Shown: piece after piece, positions 6,892-15,623 of the stretch
Layout of the letters: each line of letters begins with the position of its first letter
Position numbering within the stretch: the first letter of the stretch is position 1
IMG/VR virus record: IMGVR_UViG_3300012984_000363
Coordinates: 1 to 24,927 of that record
Length of the DNA stretch: 24,927 bases
Source of the DNA: a virus
Strand: one strand, 5' to 3'
Notes under the pieces: generated by a model
What the model saw: the letters and a program-made list of their open reading frames with translations, nothing else
The model's database searches: none
Told to the model about the DNA's origin: nothing
Made by a program: the position numbers and the translations under genes

Positions 6892-8716
6892 CGTCAGGCT
6901 CCTCTGGAGCAAATGCCTTGTCGGTCTGCGCCTTGGTCACAGCCCCGCGGCGCTCGGCGTTGTGCTTGCCAACAATGTCTGCGCCGTAGCCAGCATCGCG
7001 CTCGTGAGCGGCAGCGTCCTGCTCGCCCTGCAGCAGATTCAGGCCTCCGAGCAAGTCAGAGTCGTAGGTGCCACTGACCATGTTGTCGAGCCGCTTGAAC
7101 TCGTCCTCAGTGACCGCCGTACCGCTGCGCATCTTGAGCGTATTGGAGAGCACGTCAGTTTTGACTTGGCGGAAGTCGCGACCCTCTTGCGAGGTGAGCG
7201 CATTCGGCACCCATCCCGTTGCGCCGTGGCCAGCAACGGACGGCTCTTTGCCCTTCGGCATGACCCAGCGCCCCGTCTTTTGGTCCCACACCGCGCCGAT
7301 TTTTCCGGCGAGATTCTTGAGTCCGGTGCGTGCTGCGGCCTCGGCCTCCTTTGCCTTGCCGTAGTCGATTTGGAACTTGCGCTCTGCTTTGGCTGAAATC
7401 GGGTTCTGCGGTCCGAGGCCCTTTCGAAGCGCCATCTCCTGATCCAGAGTGAGCGGCTTGCTACCGCTGCCGCCACCGCTCGCACGGTGATACTTCTCTT
7501 CGCTCGTCGTCGTTGTCTTGCCCGCGGCGAGGTCGGCGCGCGCCTGCTCGTTCAGTAATTGCTGCTGCTGAAACTGCGCGGCCAATACTTGCGCGTTCGC
7601 GGCGATGTCCTTGCTGCGAGCCTGTGCTCCGAAACGGAGCGTCTCGGTTTCGGCGACCTTGTTCAGCGACTGCTGCAGGGCCAACTTCGCCATATCGATA
7701 TCACCGTGGTAATACTCAGTCAGGCGAGCGAGCGCGTTCTTGCGGTCACCGCGGCCGGCGTCGAACGCCTCTTGCTGCGCAGCCATCTCGAGCTGAATCT
7801 TTTTTTGCGCCGCCTGGAACGCCCAGTTTTCGGTGTGGCCGATCGTTGCGCCAAACGCACCTAGACCTTGCCCGATGATGCTCAGCATCCCCGAGAATGC
7901 GCCGCCCGGTGTTGACCAGTAGCGATTCGGGTCAGGCTTCGCTGATTCGGTGTACTCAGCCAAGTCTTGCTGCAGTCGTGCGTCCTGCTGCTGAAACGCC
8001 ATTTGCTTGCGCTGAATCTCGGCCTTGTTTCGAGCCGCCTCTTGCTGTGCCGCGAGGTTCTTTGCCGCTGCGTCCGCGAGTTGCGCATCTGCTGTTTCCT
8101 TGTCGCTGGCCGCCTTGGCCATCTGCGCGTCGAGCACCATGCCGGCAGCAGCAAGTCGATCGTGAGCTGCCGCGGTGTCGTATGCAGGCCCCCGCTCAGT
8201 CACGACTTTGTTAGAGTCGGGAGAGAAGCCCGCGGGCGTGAATGGCTGCGGTGCGGCGCCTGGGAGGTGACCAGTGCGTAGCGCTTCCCGCATGCGCGCA
8301 TCGGACGCGGCCATAGCCTCGGCATTCGGGTCTGACGACGCGGGTGGAGGTTGAGCCCCTTCGGTTCCCTGTGGGCCAGGCGTGGGAGGCTCAGGCGTCG
8401 GCACAGGGGCCGAAGGGGTCGGTGCTGCAGCCGGCGCTGCTGCAGGCGGCGCATCGGTCGCCACCGGGCCAAGTTTGCCGCCGACTCGGTTTTCCCAACC
8501 AGGCTCTCCTTTGGTGAACTTGTCCCAAAGGCTGCCGCCTGCGCTGGGCTGCTCCGCGCTGTTGTCCGCGATACGCTGGTCGCCAATGCCAAGGCGCTCG
8601 CGGTGCTCGTCTGCGATCTCGGGTAGCGCCATCAGCGGCGGACGCCCATCATCGAAATGCAGCAAGCCGGCGCCCGGAAATTCGGGCACGTCGGTCACGT
8701 CGACAATCTTGGCCAT
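6884..8716 (-). CDS. Ejection/internal virion protein, coiled-coil rich (610 aa)
   Basis: ATG start at 8716, overlapping the upstream TGA as TGATG. The N-terminus (to about 80) contains VPEFPGAGLLHFDDGRPP and an Asn/Glu-rich region. About 85-130 is a Pro/Ala linker (APAAAPTPSAPVPTPEPPTP). About 180-260 is strongly coiled-coil (Gln, Ala and Lys rich; AQQEAARNKAEIQRKQ). A short glycine-rich hydrophobic segment (FSGMLSIIGQGLGAFGATIG) follows, then a second helical stretch to about 400 and a C-terminal region with LRKGLGPQNP and GTAVTEDEFKRLDNM. Size, composition and place between two other ejection-type genes fit a DNA-ejection or internal core protein. No enzyme motif was recognised. The general role is probable; the specific role is not known. 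Confidence 0.7.
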   Translation of the reverse strand: MAKIVDVTDVPEFPGAGLLHFDDGRPPLMALPEIADEHRERLGIGDQRIADNSAEQPSAGGSLWDKFTKGEPGWENRVGGKLGPVATDAPPAAAPAAAPTPSAPVPTPEPPTPGPQGTEGAQPPPASSDPNAEAMAASDARMREALRTGHLPGAAPQPFTPAGFSPDSNKVVTERGPAYDTAAAHDRLAAAGMVLDAQMAKAASDKETADAQLADAAAKNLAAQQEAARNKAEIQRKQMAFQQQDARLQQDLAEYTESAKPDPNRYWSTPGGAFSGMLSIIGQGLGAFGATIGHTENWAFQAAQKKIQLEMAAQQEAFDAGRGDRKNALARLTEYYHGDIDMAKLALQQSLNKVAETETLRFGAQARSKDIAANAQVLAAQFQQQQLLNEQARADLAAGKTTTTSEEKYHRASGGGSGSKPLTLDQEMALRKGLGPQNPISAKAERKFQIDYGKAKEAEAAARTGLKNLAGKIGAVWDQKTGRWVMPKGKEPSVAGHGATGWVPNALTSQEGRDFRQVKTDVLSNTLKMRSGTAVTEDEFKRLDNMVSGTYDSDLLGGLNLLQGEQDAAAHERDAGYGADIVGKHNAERRGAVTKAQTDKAFAPEEPDDE

Positions 8717-11472
8717 CAGAGCCCACCCGTAGAGGTGGCGAACGACGTGGCGCGCTCGTCGCCTTTCTTGCGCTTTAGCGACGCGGGCAGCAACTGCTCG
8801 AGCTCGTCAATGCGCGCACCCAAAGCGTCGATATGGTTCTGTTGCGCGTGGTTTTGCGCGAGCCCGGTAAGTGCTGCGCGCGGACCATCAACGAACAGCT
8901 TACCGGTGCGCGCATCCTTGCCGACCATGCCGCGGGTGAGCGGGTGCGCCGCAAGGTCCTGCGCCATCGGCCCTGTTTGCATGCCGGGTTTAGCGCCCGG
9001 CGCTTCCGGGTCCTTGTACTCGTAGGTAGAGCCGGGCGCGTTGCGGGCGGAGTCAGCGAGCAGAGCATCGCCTTCGCTCAGGATGGGATGCGACTCGTCG
9101 CGAGCGAACCGGCGCTCTGTTCGTGCGTCGGCGCCTTGGGGCGCTTCCGGCAAGTACGTTTCGCCCACCCAATCGCCGCCATCTTTCGGCCCGGCTGAGT
9201 ACTGCGATTGCGTGGAAAACGTCGGATGCCCGTGCTGCTTGAAGCGATCGGTAAAGTGCCCGCTGTCAGCGCCTCGTCCTTCACCCGCTAGGTATGCGCC
9301 GCGGTAGTCGTAATGGCTGTCCGGATGGTCCAAGTCTCGGACATTGTTTGTCTTGAGCCACTGACGGAATCCCGCTTCCTGTTCCGGCTTCAGCCTCGTG
9401 ACCTCGCCCCGATCGTTCTGCTCGAGACCATATCGGCGCTCGACGGCATCCGCGCTCATTGCTTCGCGCTCGAAGGGCAGACCGAGCTTATCCGCTAGCT
9501 GCGCACCGTAGCTCTTGACCTGCTTTGGGTTGCTAGCGATGCCGCCAGCGCCGTACTTCTGCGCGAGCGCGTTTAGCTCACCGAAGGCATCGCGATCGAG
9601 CTCACGGCGACCAGCGCCGTAGTCTCCGCGCAGGTATTCGCCATTCGGCCCGAGCCCGCCGCCGGCAGCAGTGCGTGGCTCGGGGTCAAGCGGGCGAATA
9701 TTCGTCTTACTGCGAACGTCGCTGAACACCTTGCCAAGCGCCTTGCCAGCAATACCGCCAAGGACTGAGCCGGCAATCGCACCGATCGGTCCGCCAATGG
9801 CGCCACCCGCAACGCCGCCCACCGCCTTACCTGCTCCGGAACCGATAGCCTCGTTGCGCGCGTCTTTCTTCTGCGCATCGAGCTCGCCCTGGGTCGGCCC
9901 CATCTTGACCGGGGTTGCGCCGAAGACAGAGCCGTTCGATTGGCTCGGAAGCGGCTTCACATCGTTGCCGTTCATCGAACCGCCAAGCGGGGTGATGTTG
10001 GTTTTCGTGCGCTCGTCAGAGAGCGCCCCGATCACGGTGCCGCCTGCGTTGAGCGCGGCCGCGGTGTAAGCTTGCTGCCGATTTGCGTCGGCGATTGCCG
10101 CCGCCTGCGCGAAGCCCTTTTCGGCCGCATAGGTCTGATTCGCGCTCGCGTATTCATTCTCACGCCCTGCGAGCGCCGAGGCGTTGACGTTGAGCTGCTG
10201 AGTCTGTGAGCCCATCTCGGCGCCCATGCCTTGCTGCAGGGCTACGGCTTGCCGGTCTGCCCAAGCCTGGGAAGCGGCGTCATTGAGCTGCGTACCCTTG
10301 AGCGCGGTGTCAGTCTGGTACTGCGCGCCAGCAAGCCCAAGCTGTCCGTAGCTCTGGTCACCGCCGACGATTTGGCTCGACAGGCCGCCGGCCGAGTTCA
10401 ATGCGCTGAGCTGCTGCGCTCCAATCTGGTTCGACAATCCGCCGGCCGCATTGAGCGCGCTCAGCTGCTGCGCGTCGCGTTGGTTGGTAAGGCCGCCGGC
10501 CGCATTGAGCGCGTTGAGCCGCTGATTTTGGAACGCGGTGTATTCGTTTGCGCGGAGCTCGGCCGCTTGCGAATTGGCCTGCTGCTGCGTCAAAGCGTTC
10601 TGTCCAATTGCCTGGCGCAGTGCCGCTTGGCTGCCACCCATCCCGCGGCCAGAGCGCGCCAGGGCAAGCGCGTTTTGGGTATTGGCGTCGGTTGCCTGGG
10701 TGAGCTGTGCTTGAGCTGCGCTCGGGCCCTGAGGCCCATTCGCGAATTGGTTTAGCGCGTCGATTTGTGCGCCCTGTTGCGCGGTGCCGTTCGCCGCGAA
10801 CTGGTTCAAGGCGCTCAGCTGCTGCCCTTGCTGCGCGGTGCCATTCGCCGCGAACTGGTTCAGCAGGTCGTACGAGCTGGTTTGCAGACCTCGCGACTGC
10901 TGTGCATTCGTGAGCCCCTGGCCGTACTGGCTCAAATCACCAGCGTAGACACCCAGCCCGCGAGACTGCGCGGCAGCTGCGTTTGCCGCGGCTTGGTTTG
11001 CGACGCCGCTGAAAGCCGCCGAGTATTTGTCGCCCGTTGCCTGTGCGTTGCCAAGCATCGCTTGGGTCGCGGCATTGTTGCCGGTGCCAAGCCCGAAGTC
11101 GTACTTCCGCTGTGCGGCGGCCTGGTCCTGCGAAAGGTTTGGGTGGATCGCGTCGGGGTCGTCGTGCTGGCCGGCGTACTCACCAGGCAACCAGTTGCCG
11201 CTCGCGACGTTCGCTGCCGCGGTCCCTGGAGTTTTCCAGTTTTGGAATTGCAGTGAAGGAGTAGGCGCATTAGCTCCGGCGATGGTCGCGTTGCGCGCCT
11301 CTCGCGCCGCTTGTTGCTCTGGCGTTTCAATTGGAGCCTGCGCCGGAACGGCTGCAGCAGCGGGCGCGGCTACCGCTGGCGCAGCCAACTGAACCGGCTT
11401 TGGCTTTGGCTTCCAAGCCGCCGCTGCCGCAGTCTGCGGGCTAGATTGGCTGTAGTCATAATCCGTAGGCAT
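8716..11472 (-). CDS. Large virion protein with S74-like chaperone elements and 18-aa repeats (918 aa)
   Basis: ATG start at 11472 with AAGGAG six nt upstream, overlapping the upstream TAA as TAATG. About 15-60: Ala/Pro/Lys/Gln-rich tail. About 204-245 and 322-368: two arrays of 18-residue repeats. 485-493: SDERTKTNI. 545-583: glycine zipper. 584-592: SDVRSKTNI. About 716-775: a recognisable phage motif region (YDYRGAYLAG ... GHFTDRFKQHGHPTFS ... WVGETYLP). About 815-895: YEYKDPEAPGA, GPMAQDLAAHP and a final helix with IDALGARIDELEQLL. The SDxRxKxNI start and the MAQ/helix end are hallmarks of peptidase S74 intramolecular chaperone domains, which trimerise fibres and may cleave themselves before the Ser. 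Here the start is doubled and a large insert divides it from the end. Likely an ejection or tail-associated structural protein. Confidence 0.75.
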   Translation of the reverse strand: MPTDYDYSQSSPQTAAAAAWKPKPKPVQLAAPAVAAPAAAAVPAQAPIETPEQQAAREARNATIAGANAPTPSLQFQNWKTPGTAAANVASGNWLPGEYAGQHDDPDAIHPNLSQDQAAAQRKYDFGLGTGNNAATQAMLGNAQATGDKYSAAFSGVANQAAANAAAAQSRGLGVYAGDLSQYGQGLTNAQQSRGLQTSSYDLLNQFAANGTAQQGQQLSALNQFAANGTAQQGAQIDALNQFANGPQGPSAAQAQLTQATDANTQNALALARSGRGMGGSQAALRQAIGQNALTQQQANSQAAELRANEYTAFQNQRLNALNAAGGLTNQRDAQQLSALNAAGGLSNQIGAQQLSALNSAGGLSSQIVGGDQSYGQLGLAGAQYQTDTALKGTQLNDAASQAWADRQAVALQQGMGAEMGSQTQQLNVNASALAGRENEYASANQTYAAEKGFAQAAAIADANRQQAYTAAALNAGGTVIGALSDERTKTNITPLGGSMNGNDVKPLPSQSNGSVFGATPVKMGPTQGELDAQKKDARNEAIGSGAGKAVGGVAGGAIGGPIGAIAGSVLGGIAGKALGKVFSDVRSKTNIRPLDPEPRTAAGGGLGPNGEYLRGDYGAGRRELDRDAFGELNALAQKYGAGGIASNPKQVKSYGAQLADKLGLPFEREAMSADAVERRYGLEQNDRGEVTRLKPEQEAGFRQWLKTNNVRDLDHPDSHYDYRGAYLAGEGRGADSGHFTDRFKQHGHPTFSTQSQYSAGPKDGGDWVGETYLPEAPQGADARTERRFARDESHPILSEGDALLADSARNAPGSTYEYKDPEAPGAKPGMQTGPMAQDLAAHPLTRGMVGKDARTGKLFVDGPRAALTGLAQNHAQQNHIDALGARIDELEQLLPASLKRKKGDERATSFATSTGGL
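8788..9030 (-). other. C-terminal S74-like chaperone end (domain within the 918-aa protein)
   Basis: Residues about 815-895: YEYKDPEAPGA, then GPMAQDLAAHP, then GKLFVDGPRAALTGLAQ and a heptad-like helix. The order matches the second half of S74-type domains (aromatic strand, Gly-x-x-Ala-Gln turn, terminal helix that forms the trimer). Confidence 0.6.
9697..9723 (-). other. Second S74-type SDxRxKxNI site (residues 584-592 of the 918-aa protein)
   Basis: SDVRSKTNI. In S74 chaperone domains self-cleavage occurs just before the Ser of this motif. It follows directly after a glycine zipper (residues 545-583). Confidence 0.6.
9994..10020 (-). other. First S74-type SDxRxKxNI site (residues 485-493 of the 918-aa protein)
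   Basis: SDERTKTNI, preceded by IGAL. Two such sites 99 residues apart in one protein is unusual, because normally there is one per S74 domain. Confidence 0.6.
10369..10509 (-). repeat. Tandem 54-bp (18-residue) repeats, second array
   Basis: About 2.6 units encoding residues 322-368 (LNAAGGLSNQIGAQQLSA type). On the plus strand the GCCGGCC core recurs every 54 bp. The units share QQLSALN with the array at 10738-10863, suggesting one ancestral unit. Confidence 0.85.
10738..10863 (-). repeat. Tandem 54-bp (18-residue) repeats, first array
   Basis: About 2.3 units encoding residues 204-245 of the 918-aa protein, unit LNQFAANGTAQQGQQLSA. Near-identical at DNA level (plus-strand CGGTGCCGTTCGCCGCGAAC and CGGTGCCATTCGCCGCGAAC 54 bp apart). 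Confidence 0.85.
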
Positions 11473-14400
11473 TACGCTCTCCTTGCCGTTGGCAAAGGCT
11501 TCGTCTTCCCAAGCAGCTCGTGCTCGATGAACAGCGCTTGCGAAACGAAGCCCTCGCTCGGCGCTCCGCTTGAGTCAGCGACAGTCACTCGTATCGCGGA
11601 ACCCTTCCGCGTCTTCGGCGTCACATTGAGATAGACGCTGCCGTCTGGTGCATCCGCACTAGTGACAGGGAGCGCGAACGCATCCGCCGTAGCGCCATCC
11701 ACAGAGACCTGCAGCGTGACCGTCGAGGAGCCTCGGAATTCCCCAACCGCAACCACAGCGTTAAAGTTTCCGTATCCGGCAACCCCAAACGGGCGCACGT
11801 CTCCGGTGCCAAGCGAGCTCGGGATGAATGACCCCTCGTCCGAATAGGTCCCTACCGACTCGGAGCGCAACCCGGTAAAGTTGCCACCGCTCTGCAGGGT
11901 GTAGACGAAGGTGTCGCTGTAGGAACCAGCCAGCCCAAAAGCGACGGCGCCGAGCGTGTCCACGGACCATCCGCCGGTACGCAGGTCGTAGGTAAGCACG
12001 CAGCTCGACGAGCCAGACTCATCAGCAGCCACGACGAAGCGTGCCGTAATCTCGCCGAGAAAATTGGCCGAAGTGGATGGCTGCGTCACGAGCGTGGCGC
12101 TGACGACGATCGGGAAGCTGGCGAGCGTTGACTCAATCTCTGCCCCGATGAACACCGGGGTGTTGAACCCGCGAGGCAGCAAGTAGATGCCGCGCTTGCC
12201 CTGGAAGAAGACCCCGATCGAAGTCTCGAGCACGCTCCGCCAATCGATGCAACCAACGTCCGTTGGCAGCTCGGTCGGTGGGTTGAATGAGCCGACACCT
12301 TCGTCGTTTGGGCCGTCGCCGGTAATGAAGTAGATGCGCTCGCGCGCAAACGCCACTACCGTCCCGTCGATTGAGGCGATGCCGGTGCACTTCTCTGGCA
12401 GGAAAACCGAGAATGCATCCAGGTCGCTGAACTGTGTCGGTTCGCCATCGACAAGAATCTTGCTTGCCGTGACGACACAGCGATCGAGCTGGCCAGCCAA
12501 CCAGACGCGGGCCGAGCATACCGTCATGAACGTGCTCGGTGGAGCCAGCGTGTTTTCCGCCACACCACCGTCTGAGTAGATGAATTCGTTACCGCCAGCG
12601 GTAACGTCGGACATCAAGTCGAGGAAAGAAATCGTCGCCGTGCCGACCGGAAACGCTGACGGGGCGCCTGTGTTCGGCGTCACGCGATGGTAGGTACCCT
12701 GGCCGGCAATCGTTCGGTAGATGTGCACAACCGTCAGAGAGAGAGCAGAGGCCATGAACAGCGGCTTCAGGGTCAGCGTCGCTGAAGTGTTGGCGCCGCT
12801 GGCGAAAGCGAATGGATCGCTCGACGCAGAGCGTCGGCGTCTGCCTTGCGCGTCAAGGTATTCAAAAACCGCGCGGTACAGGTAATTGGTTGCCCCGCTC
12901 AGCGCTCCTCCGCCACCGCCGACAATGCTCTGAATCACCGGAGCGTGGCTGAAGCAAGTTTCCTCAAGCGACCCATTCAGCTCAAAGAGAGAGCCACCCG
13001 AAAATTGGAGTACCCGTCCGGCCACAACCGAATCGCGCGCTGCTTGGCGCATAGACTCGAAAATGGAGCGAAACGTTACCGAGTCGACGCCACGCATTTC
13101 GGTACCGCCGTTGCCGAACCGAAACACGTTCACTAGCGGCGTCAGGAATCCGGACCCCACCCCCATCGCAAGCACATCAGCTAGGCCAGTGTGCCCAAGC
13201 GTCCAAGGCACTGTATTGGGAGCATGCATGTTCCTGCACAAAATCTCGTTTGCGTCAGGCAGAAACGAGACCAGGTAATACGCGCGCTGCGAGTCCCACT
13301 TCGTTGATCCGTTGGTCGCGTTGTGTGTGGCAACCCAGACGTAGCCAGTCTCAACGGCTGCAGAACCCATCGAGACGCGGAAAGGCTTGCTTATTGGGCT
13401 CACACCAAACCAGGTGCCACCCGAAGAAATGACACCAGCCGCATTGACTCGAGCGGCGCGCATGTAGCTTGATTCGGACGCGACAACGAAGCCGCCCCAA
13501 ACGATATCCGCTACCGTGTTGCTCAAGATCGAGATGCCGGGCTGCCCCAAGTTGTTCACGTCGACATTCGCGACGGCGCCACCAAGGCTCGCGGTTAGCC
13601 CGTTGTTGTAAACGATGTACCCCACACCGCCGGTTGCGGTGTTCATTGTCGCAACGAAGATGTTGCTCGTAGAATTGCCGGCGACGCCGAGATAGGTCTC
13701 CGTTGCTGCCGCCCCGAGGTTCTGGGTTTGCGTGAGCACCGGAGCCGCAACCGCGGTGAATAGCTTCGTGGTGATGTTGCCTACCGACTGGTAGGTGATG
13801 AGGAAATCGCTGCCACGCCCACACGCATCGAAGTGGTCTGCCGCAGCATCCAGGGTGCCGGGCGAAGCTGCTGCGGTCAGCGATGTTGGAAGCGTCGGGT
13901 CAAATACTTTCAGGTTGAGCGTGGTCCCGTTCTTGCTCAAAATGTAGACGAAGTTCGTCGTACTGATGACACGCGGGTCTTTCCCTGCGCCAATGTTCGA
14001 GGCCGCCGCGACGGTGGCTCCGCTGGTGTTCTTTACGGAGTAAAAGACATTCGCACCATTGCTCCAGGCATACACGATGTATCCCTGGCAGTACCCGGCT
14101 GACACACCGGATATGACGATGCTCTCGTCCCTGACCACAATATCGCGCTCACCAGGAGCGAACCCAGGTAGCACGCTTGGGGTTCCGCCGCCGATGAAAG
14201 AGCTGTCCGGTTGCCAGCCGGCTGCAGCCTGCTGCCTGACGCTGCCACCGACGCCGAACACCGGGTTACCATTCCAGCTCGCGATCAGATTCGCAGGCAG
14301 CTGTGAATAGCCGCGCGCCGCGAATGGCGTCGTGTCAACCGATACCGAGCCGTAGCGCTTGCTCGGTCGCCCGTCTTTGCGCCACCGCACATTACGCGCA

Positions 14401-14486
14401 ACGGTGTGCACCTCAGGCGGCGCCACTCGCGCGTCGATGCTCTCGTTTACGCCGCGCTGAAAGACGATCGGAAGCAGGTCAGTCAT
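11472..14486 (-). CDS. Tail nozzle/stabilisation-like structural protein (1004 aa)
   Basis: ATG start at 14486, overlapping the upstream TGA as ATGA. The N-terminus (FQRGVNESIDARVAPPEVHTVARNVRWRKDGRPSKRYGS) has the pattern of podophage nozzle proteins: an opening segment, then a line ending in 'N-V-x-x-x-x-x-G-x-x-x-K-R'. The body is rich in beta strands with Gly/Ser/Thr turns, as in a beta-propeller or stacked-sandwich ring. Around residues 690-800 it has GIASIDGTVVAFARERIYFI, then CIDWRSVLETSIGVFFQGKRGIYLL, which is characteristic of this class. It would form the distal tube of the short tail below the adaptor. Length and position (after adaptor and a small tail protein, before ejection proteins) agree. 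No catalytic motif was seen. Confidence 0.75.
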   Translation of the reverse strand: MTDLLPIVFQRGVNESIDARVAPPEVHTVARNVRWRKDGRPSKRYGSVSVDTTPFAARGYSQLPANLIASWNGNPVFGVGGSVRQQAAAGWQPDSSFIGGGTPSVLPGFAPGERDIVVRDESIVISGVSAGYCQGYIVYAWSNGANVFYSVKNTSGATVAAASNIGAGKDPRVISTTNFVYILSKNGTTLNLKVFDPTLPTSLTAAASPGTLDAAADHFDACGRGSDFLITYQSVGNITTKLFTAVAAPVLTQTQNLGAAATETYLGVAGNSTSNIFVATMNTATGGVGYIVYNNGLTASLGGAVANVDVNNLGQPGISILSNTVADIVWGGFVVASESSYMRAARVNAAGVISSGGTWFGVSPISKPFRVSMGSAAVETGYVWVATHNATNGSTKWDSQRAYYLVSFLPDANEILCRNMHAPNTVPWTLGHTGLADVLAMGVGSGFLTPLVNVFRFGNGGTEMRGVDSVTFRSIFESMRQAARDSVVAGRVLQFSGGSLFELNGSLEETCFSHAPVIQSIVGGGGGALSGATNYLYRAVFEYLDAQGRRRRSASSDPFAFASGANTSATLTLKPLFMASALSLTVVHIYRTIAGQGTYHRVTPNTGAPSAFPVGTATISFLDLMSDVTAGGNEFIYSDGGVAENTLAPPSTFMTVCSARVWLAGQLDRCVVTASKILVDGEPTQFSDLDAFSVFLPEKCTGIASIDGTVVAFARERIYFITGDGPNDEGVGSFNPPTELPTDVGCIDWRSVLETSIGVFFQGKRGIYLLPRGFNTPVFIGAEIESTLASFPIVVSATLVTQPSTSANFLGEITARFVVAADESGSSSCVLTYDLRTGGWSVDTLGAVAFGLAGSYSDTFVYTLQSGGNFTGLRSESVGTYSDEGSFIPSSLGTGDVRPFGVAGYGNFNAVVAVGEFRGSSTVTLQVSVDGATADAFALPVTSADAPDGSVYLNVTPKTRKGSAIRVTVADSSGAPSEGFVSQALFIEHELLGKTKPLPTARRA

Positions 14487-14896
14487 CGGTAGTACCCCGA
14501 TGCATCACAGGTGAACTCGTAGCGCCCAACCGCGGCCAACACTGGGAACGCGGCACCGTTGCACAGCACAGTCGCGTCCTGGCAGCTAGTCGTGATGTTG
14601 TTGGCGCCAGCGCGTTTGACGATGACGAATCGCCGCCCGAAGTTTGCCGGCGTGAGCTTCGGGAACACTGCTGTGGCCGGCGCAATACTGGTGTCGATCG
14701 TGAGCTGCTTGTCAGGCTGCATCGCCACGATGCCACGCGAAGCGGTCGCGTAAAAGCTATCGACGCGCAGCTGCGGAGCCAGCTCTTTGCGCACGAGGTT
14801 GAACTCGGCGTCGATGTTGCTTTCGAGCTGCGAAAGCTCGCGGTCGAGTTTGGCCGGATCTTCTGTTGCGAAGTCGTTGACGCGCTTGAAGGTCAC
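14483..14896 (-). CDS. Small tail/neck-associated structural protein (137 aa)
   Basis: GTG start at 14896, overlapping the TGA of the adaptor gene (GTGA); its own TGA overlaps the nozzle start (ATGA). The N-terminal ~50 residues are charged and helical (PAKLDRELSQLESNIDAEFNLVRKEL), probably a coiled coil. The rest looks like a small beta domain (GRRFVIVKRAGANNITTSC... GRYEFTCDASGYYR). An N-terminal helix followed by a beta domain is a common layout for a phage protein bridging the neck and tail or anchoring a fibre, which matches its place between adaptor and nozzle. The family was not recognised, and the role is inferred from position. Confidence 0.6.
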   Translation of the reverse strand: MTFKRVNDFATEDPAKLDRELSQLESNIDAEFNLVRKELAPQLRVDSFYATASRGIVAMQPDKQLTIDTSIAPATAVFPKLTPANFGRRFVIVKRAGANNITTSCQDATVLCNGAAFPVLAAVGRYEFTCDASGYYR

Positions 14897-15609
14897 AGCA
14901 TCGTCCTTCGGTTGCGCATCCCACGAAGGTCGTAGCGCTTCGCCACGCTCGGCTTGTCCTGCCGCAATCGCTGCTGAAAGTCAGCCTGCAGCCGGTCACG
15001 CTCCGCAGTCGCCGTCGCATAGGCGCCCTGGTCGTGGTCGCGAATCAGGATCTTGATGAGGCAATCCCAGGTGAGCCATTCCTCCCATCCGGTGATGCCG
15101 TCGAAGGTGTCACCGTCCGCAACCAAGTCAGCGCCAAGCCCCATATACCAAACGGTGTACGGGTACGCCGACTGCGGCGGCGGCACGATGCCCAGCGTGT
15201 TCTGATAGCGGAAGAAGCCGACGGGGATCGATTGCGTCGAACCGGTCGGAGTCGGACCGAAAATGCCCTGGTACTGATTGCGCTGCTCGAAGGGGAGCTG
15301 CGGCACGTCGAGCACTTGCCCGTTGACCGTCACCTCCATTTGGTAGAGGTGGACCGGAGTTGGGTTCCACGCCGAAAAGTCGAGCGTCCCGAACGCGTAC
15401 GGCGCAGTCGGTCCGACCGTGAGCGTCCCCGAGTGCGGGGTGAGGTAGAGCGGACTGCCCTGCTCGCTCACCCACTCGCGCCAGCGCTGAATACTCTGGT
15501 TGATGATGCGATTGAGCGAGGTGTCGTCATGACGCAACGTGGCCCCAAGCTGATCGGCCTGCCATCGCAGGTCGGTTCGCATTTGCACCAGGGTTCTAGT
15601 CCGAGCCAC
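14893..15609 (-). CDS. Head-tail adaptor (connector) protein (238 aa)
   Basis: GTG start at 15609 (MARTRTLVQMRTDLRWQAD) with GGAG about 9 nt upstream. The first ~55 residues are helical (DTSLNRIINQSIQRWREWV). The middle is beta-rich, with SPLYLTPHSGTLTV and PVHLYQMEVTVNGQVLDV, and the C-terminal part holds FDGITGWEEWLTWDCLIKILIRDHDQ followed by a basic helix. The 'G-W-E-E-W/Y...A/L-I-K-x-L' stretch is a recurring feature of phage adaptor proteins that dock on the portal ring and start the tail. Position directly after the capsid genes and before the nozzle supports this. The motif is seen directly; the assignment to the adaptor class comes from family knowledge and gene order. Confidence 0.72.
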   Translation of the reverse strand: MARTRTLVQMRTDLRWQADQLGATLRHDDTSLNRIINQSIQRWREWVSEQGSPLYLTPHSGTLTVGPTAPYAFGTLDFSAWNPTPVHLYQMEVTVNGQVLDVPQLPFEQRNQYQGIFGPTPTGSTQSIPVGFFRYQNTLGIVPPPQSAYPYTVWYMGLGADLVADGDTFDGITGWEEWLTWDCLIKILIRDHDQGAYATATAERDRLQADFQQRLRQDKPSVAKRYDLRGMRNRRTML

Positions 15610-15623
15610 GTTGCATCACTCCG

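Noticed and set aside
4051-7396. Long plus-strand ORFs opposite the ejection-protein genes (4051-4770, 5275-6009, 6259-7077, 6557-7396)
   Set aside because: They are antisense to well-supported genes, are rich in Arg/Ala/Ser with no domain pattern, and have no consistent ribosome-binding sites. GC-rich DNA gives such open frames by chance.
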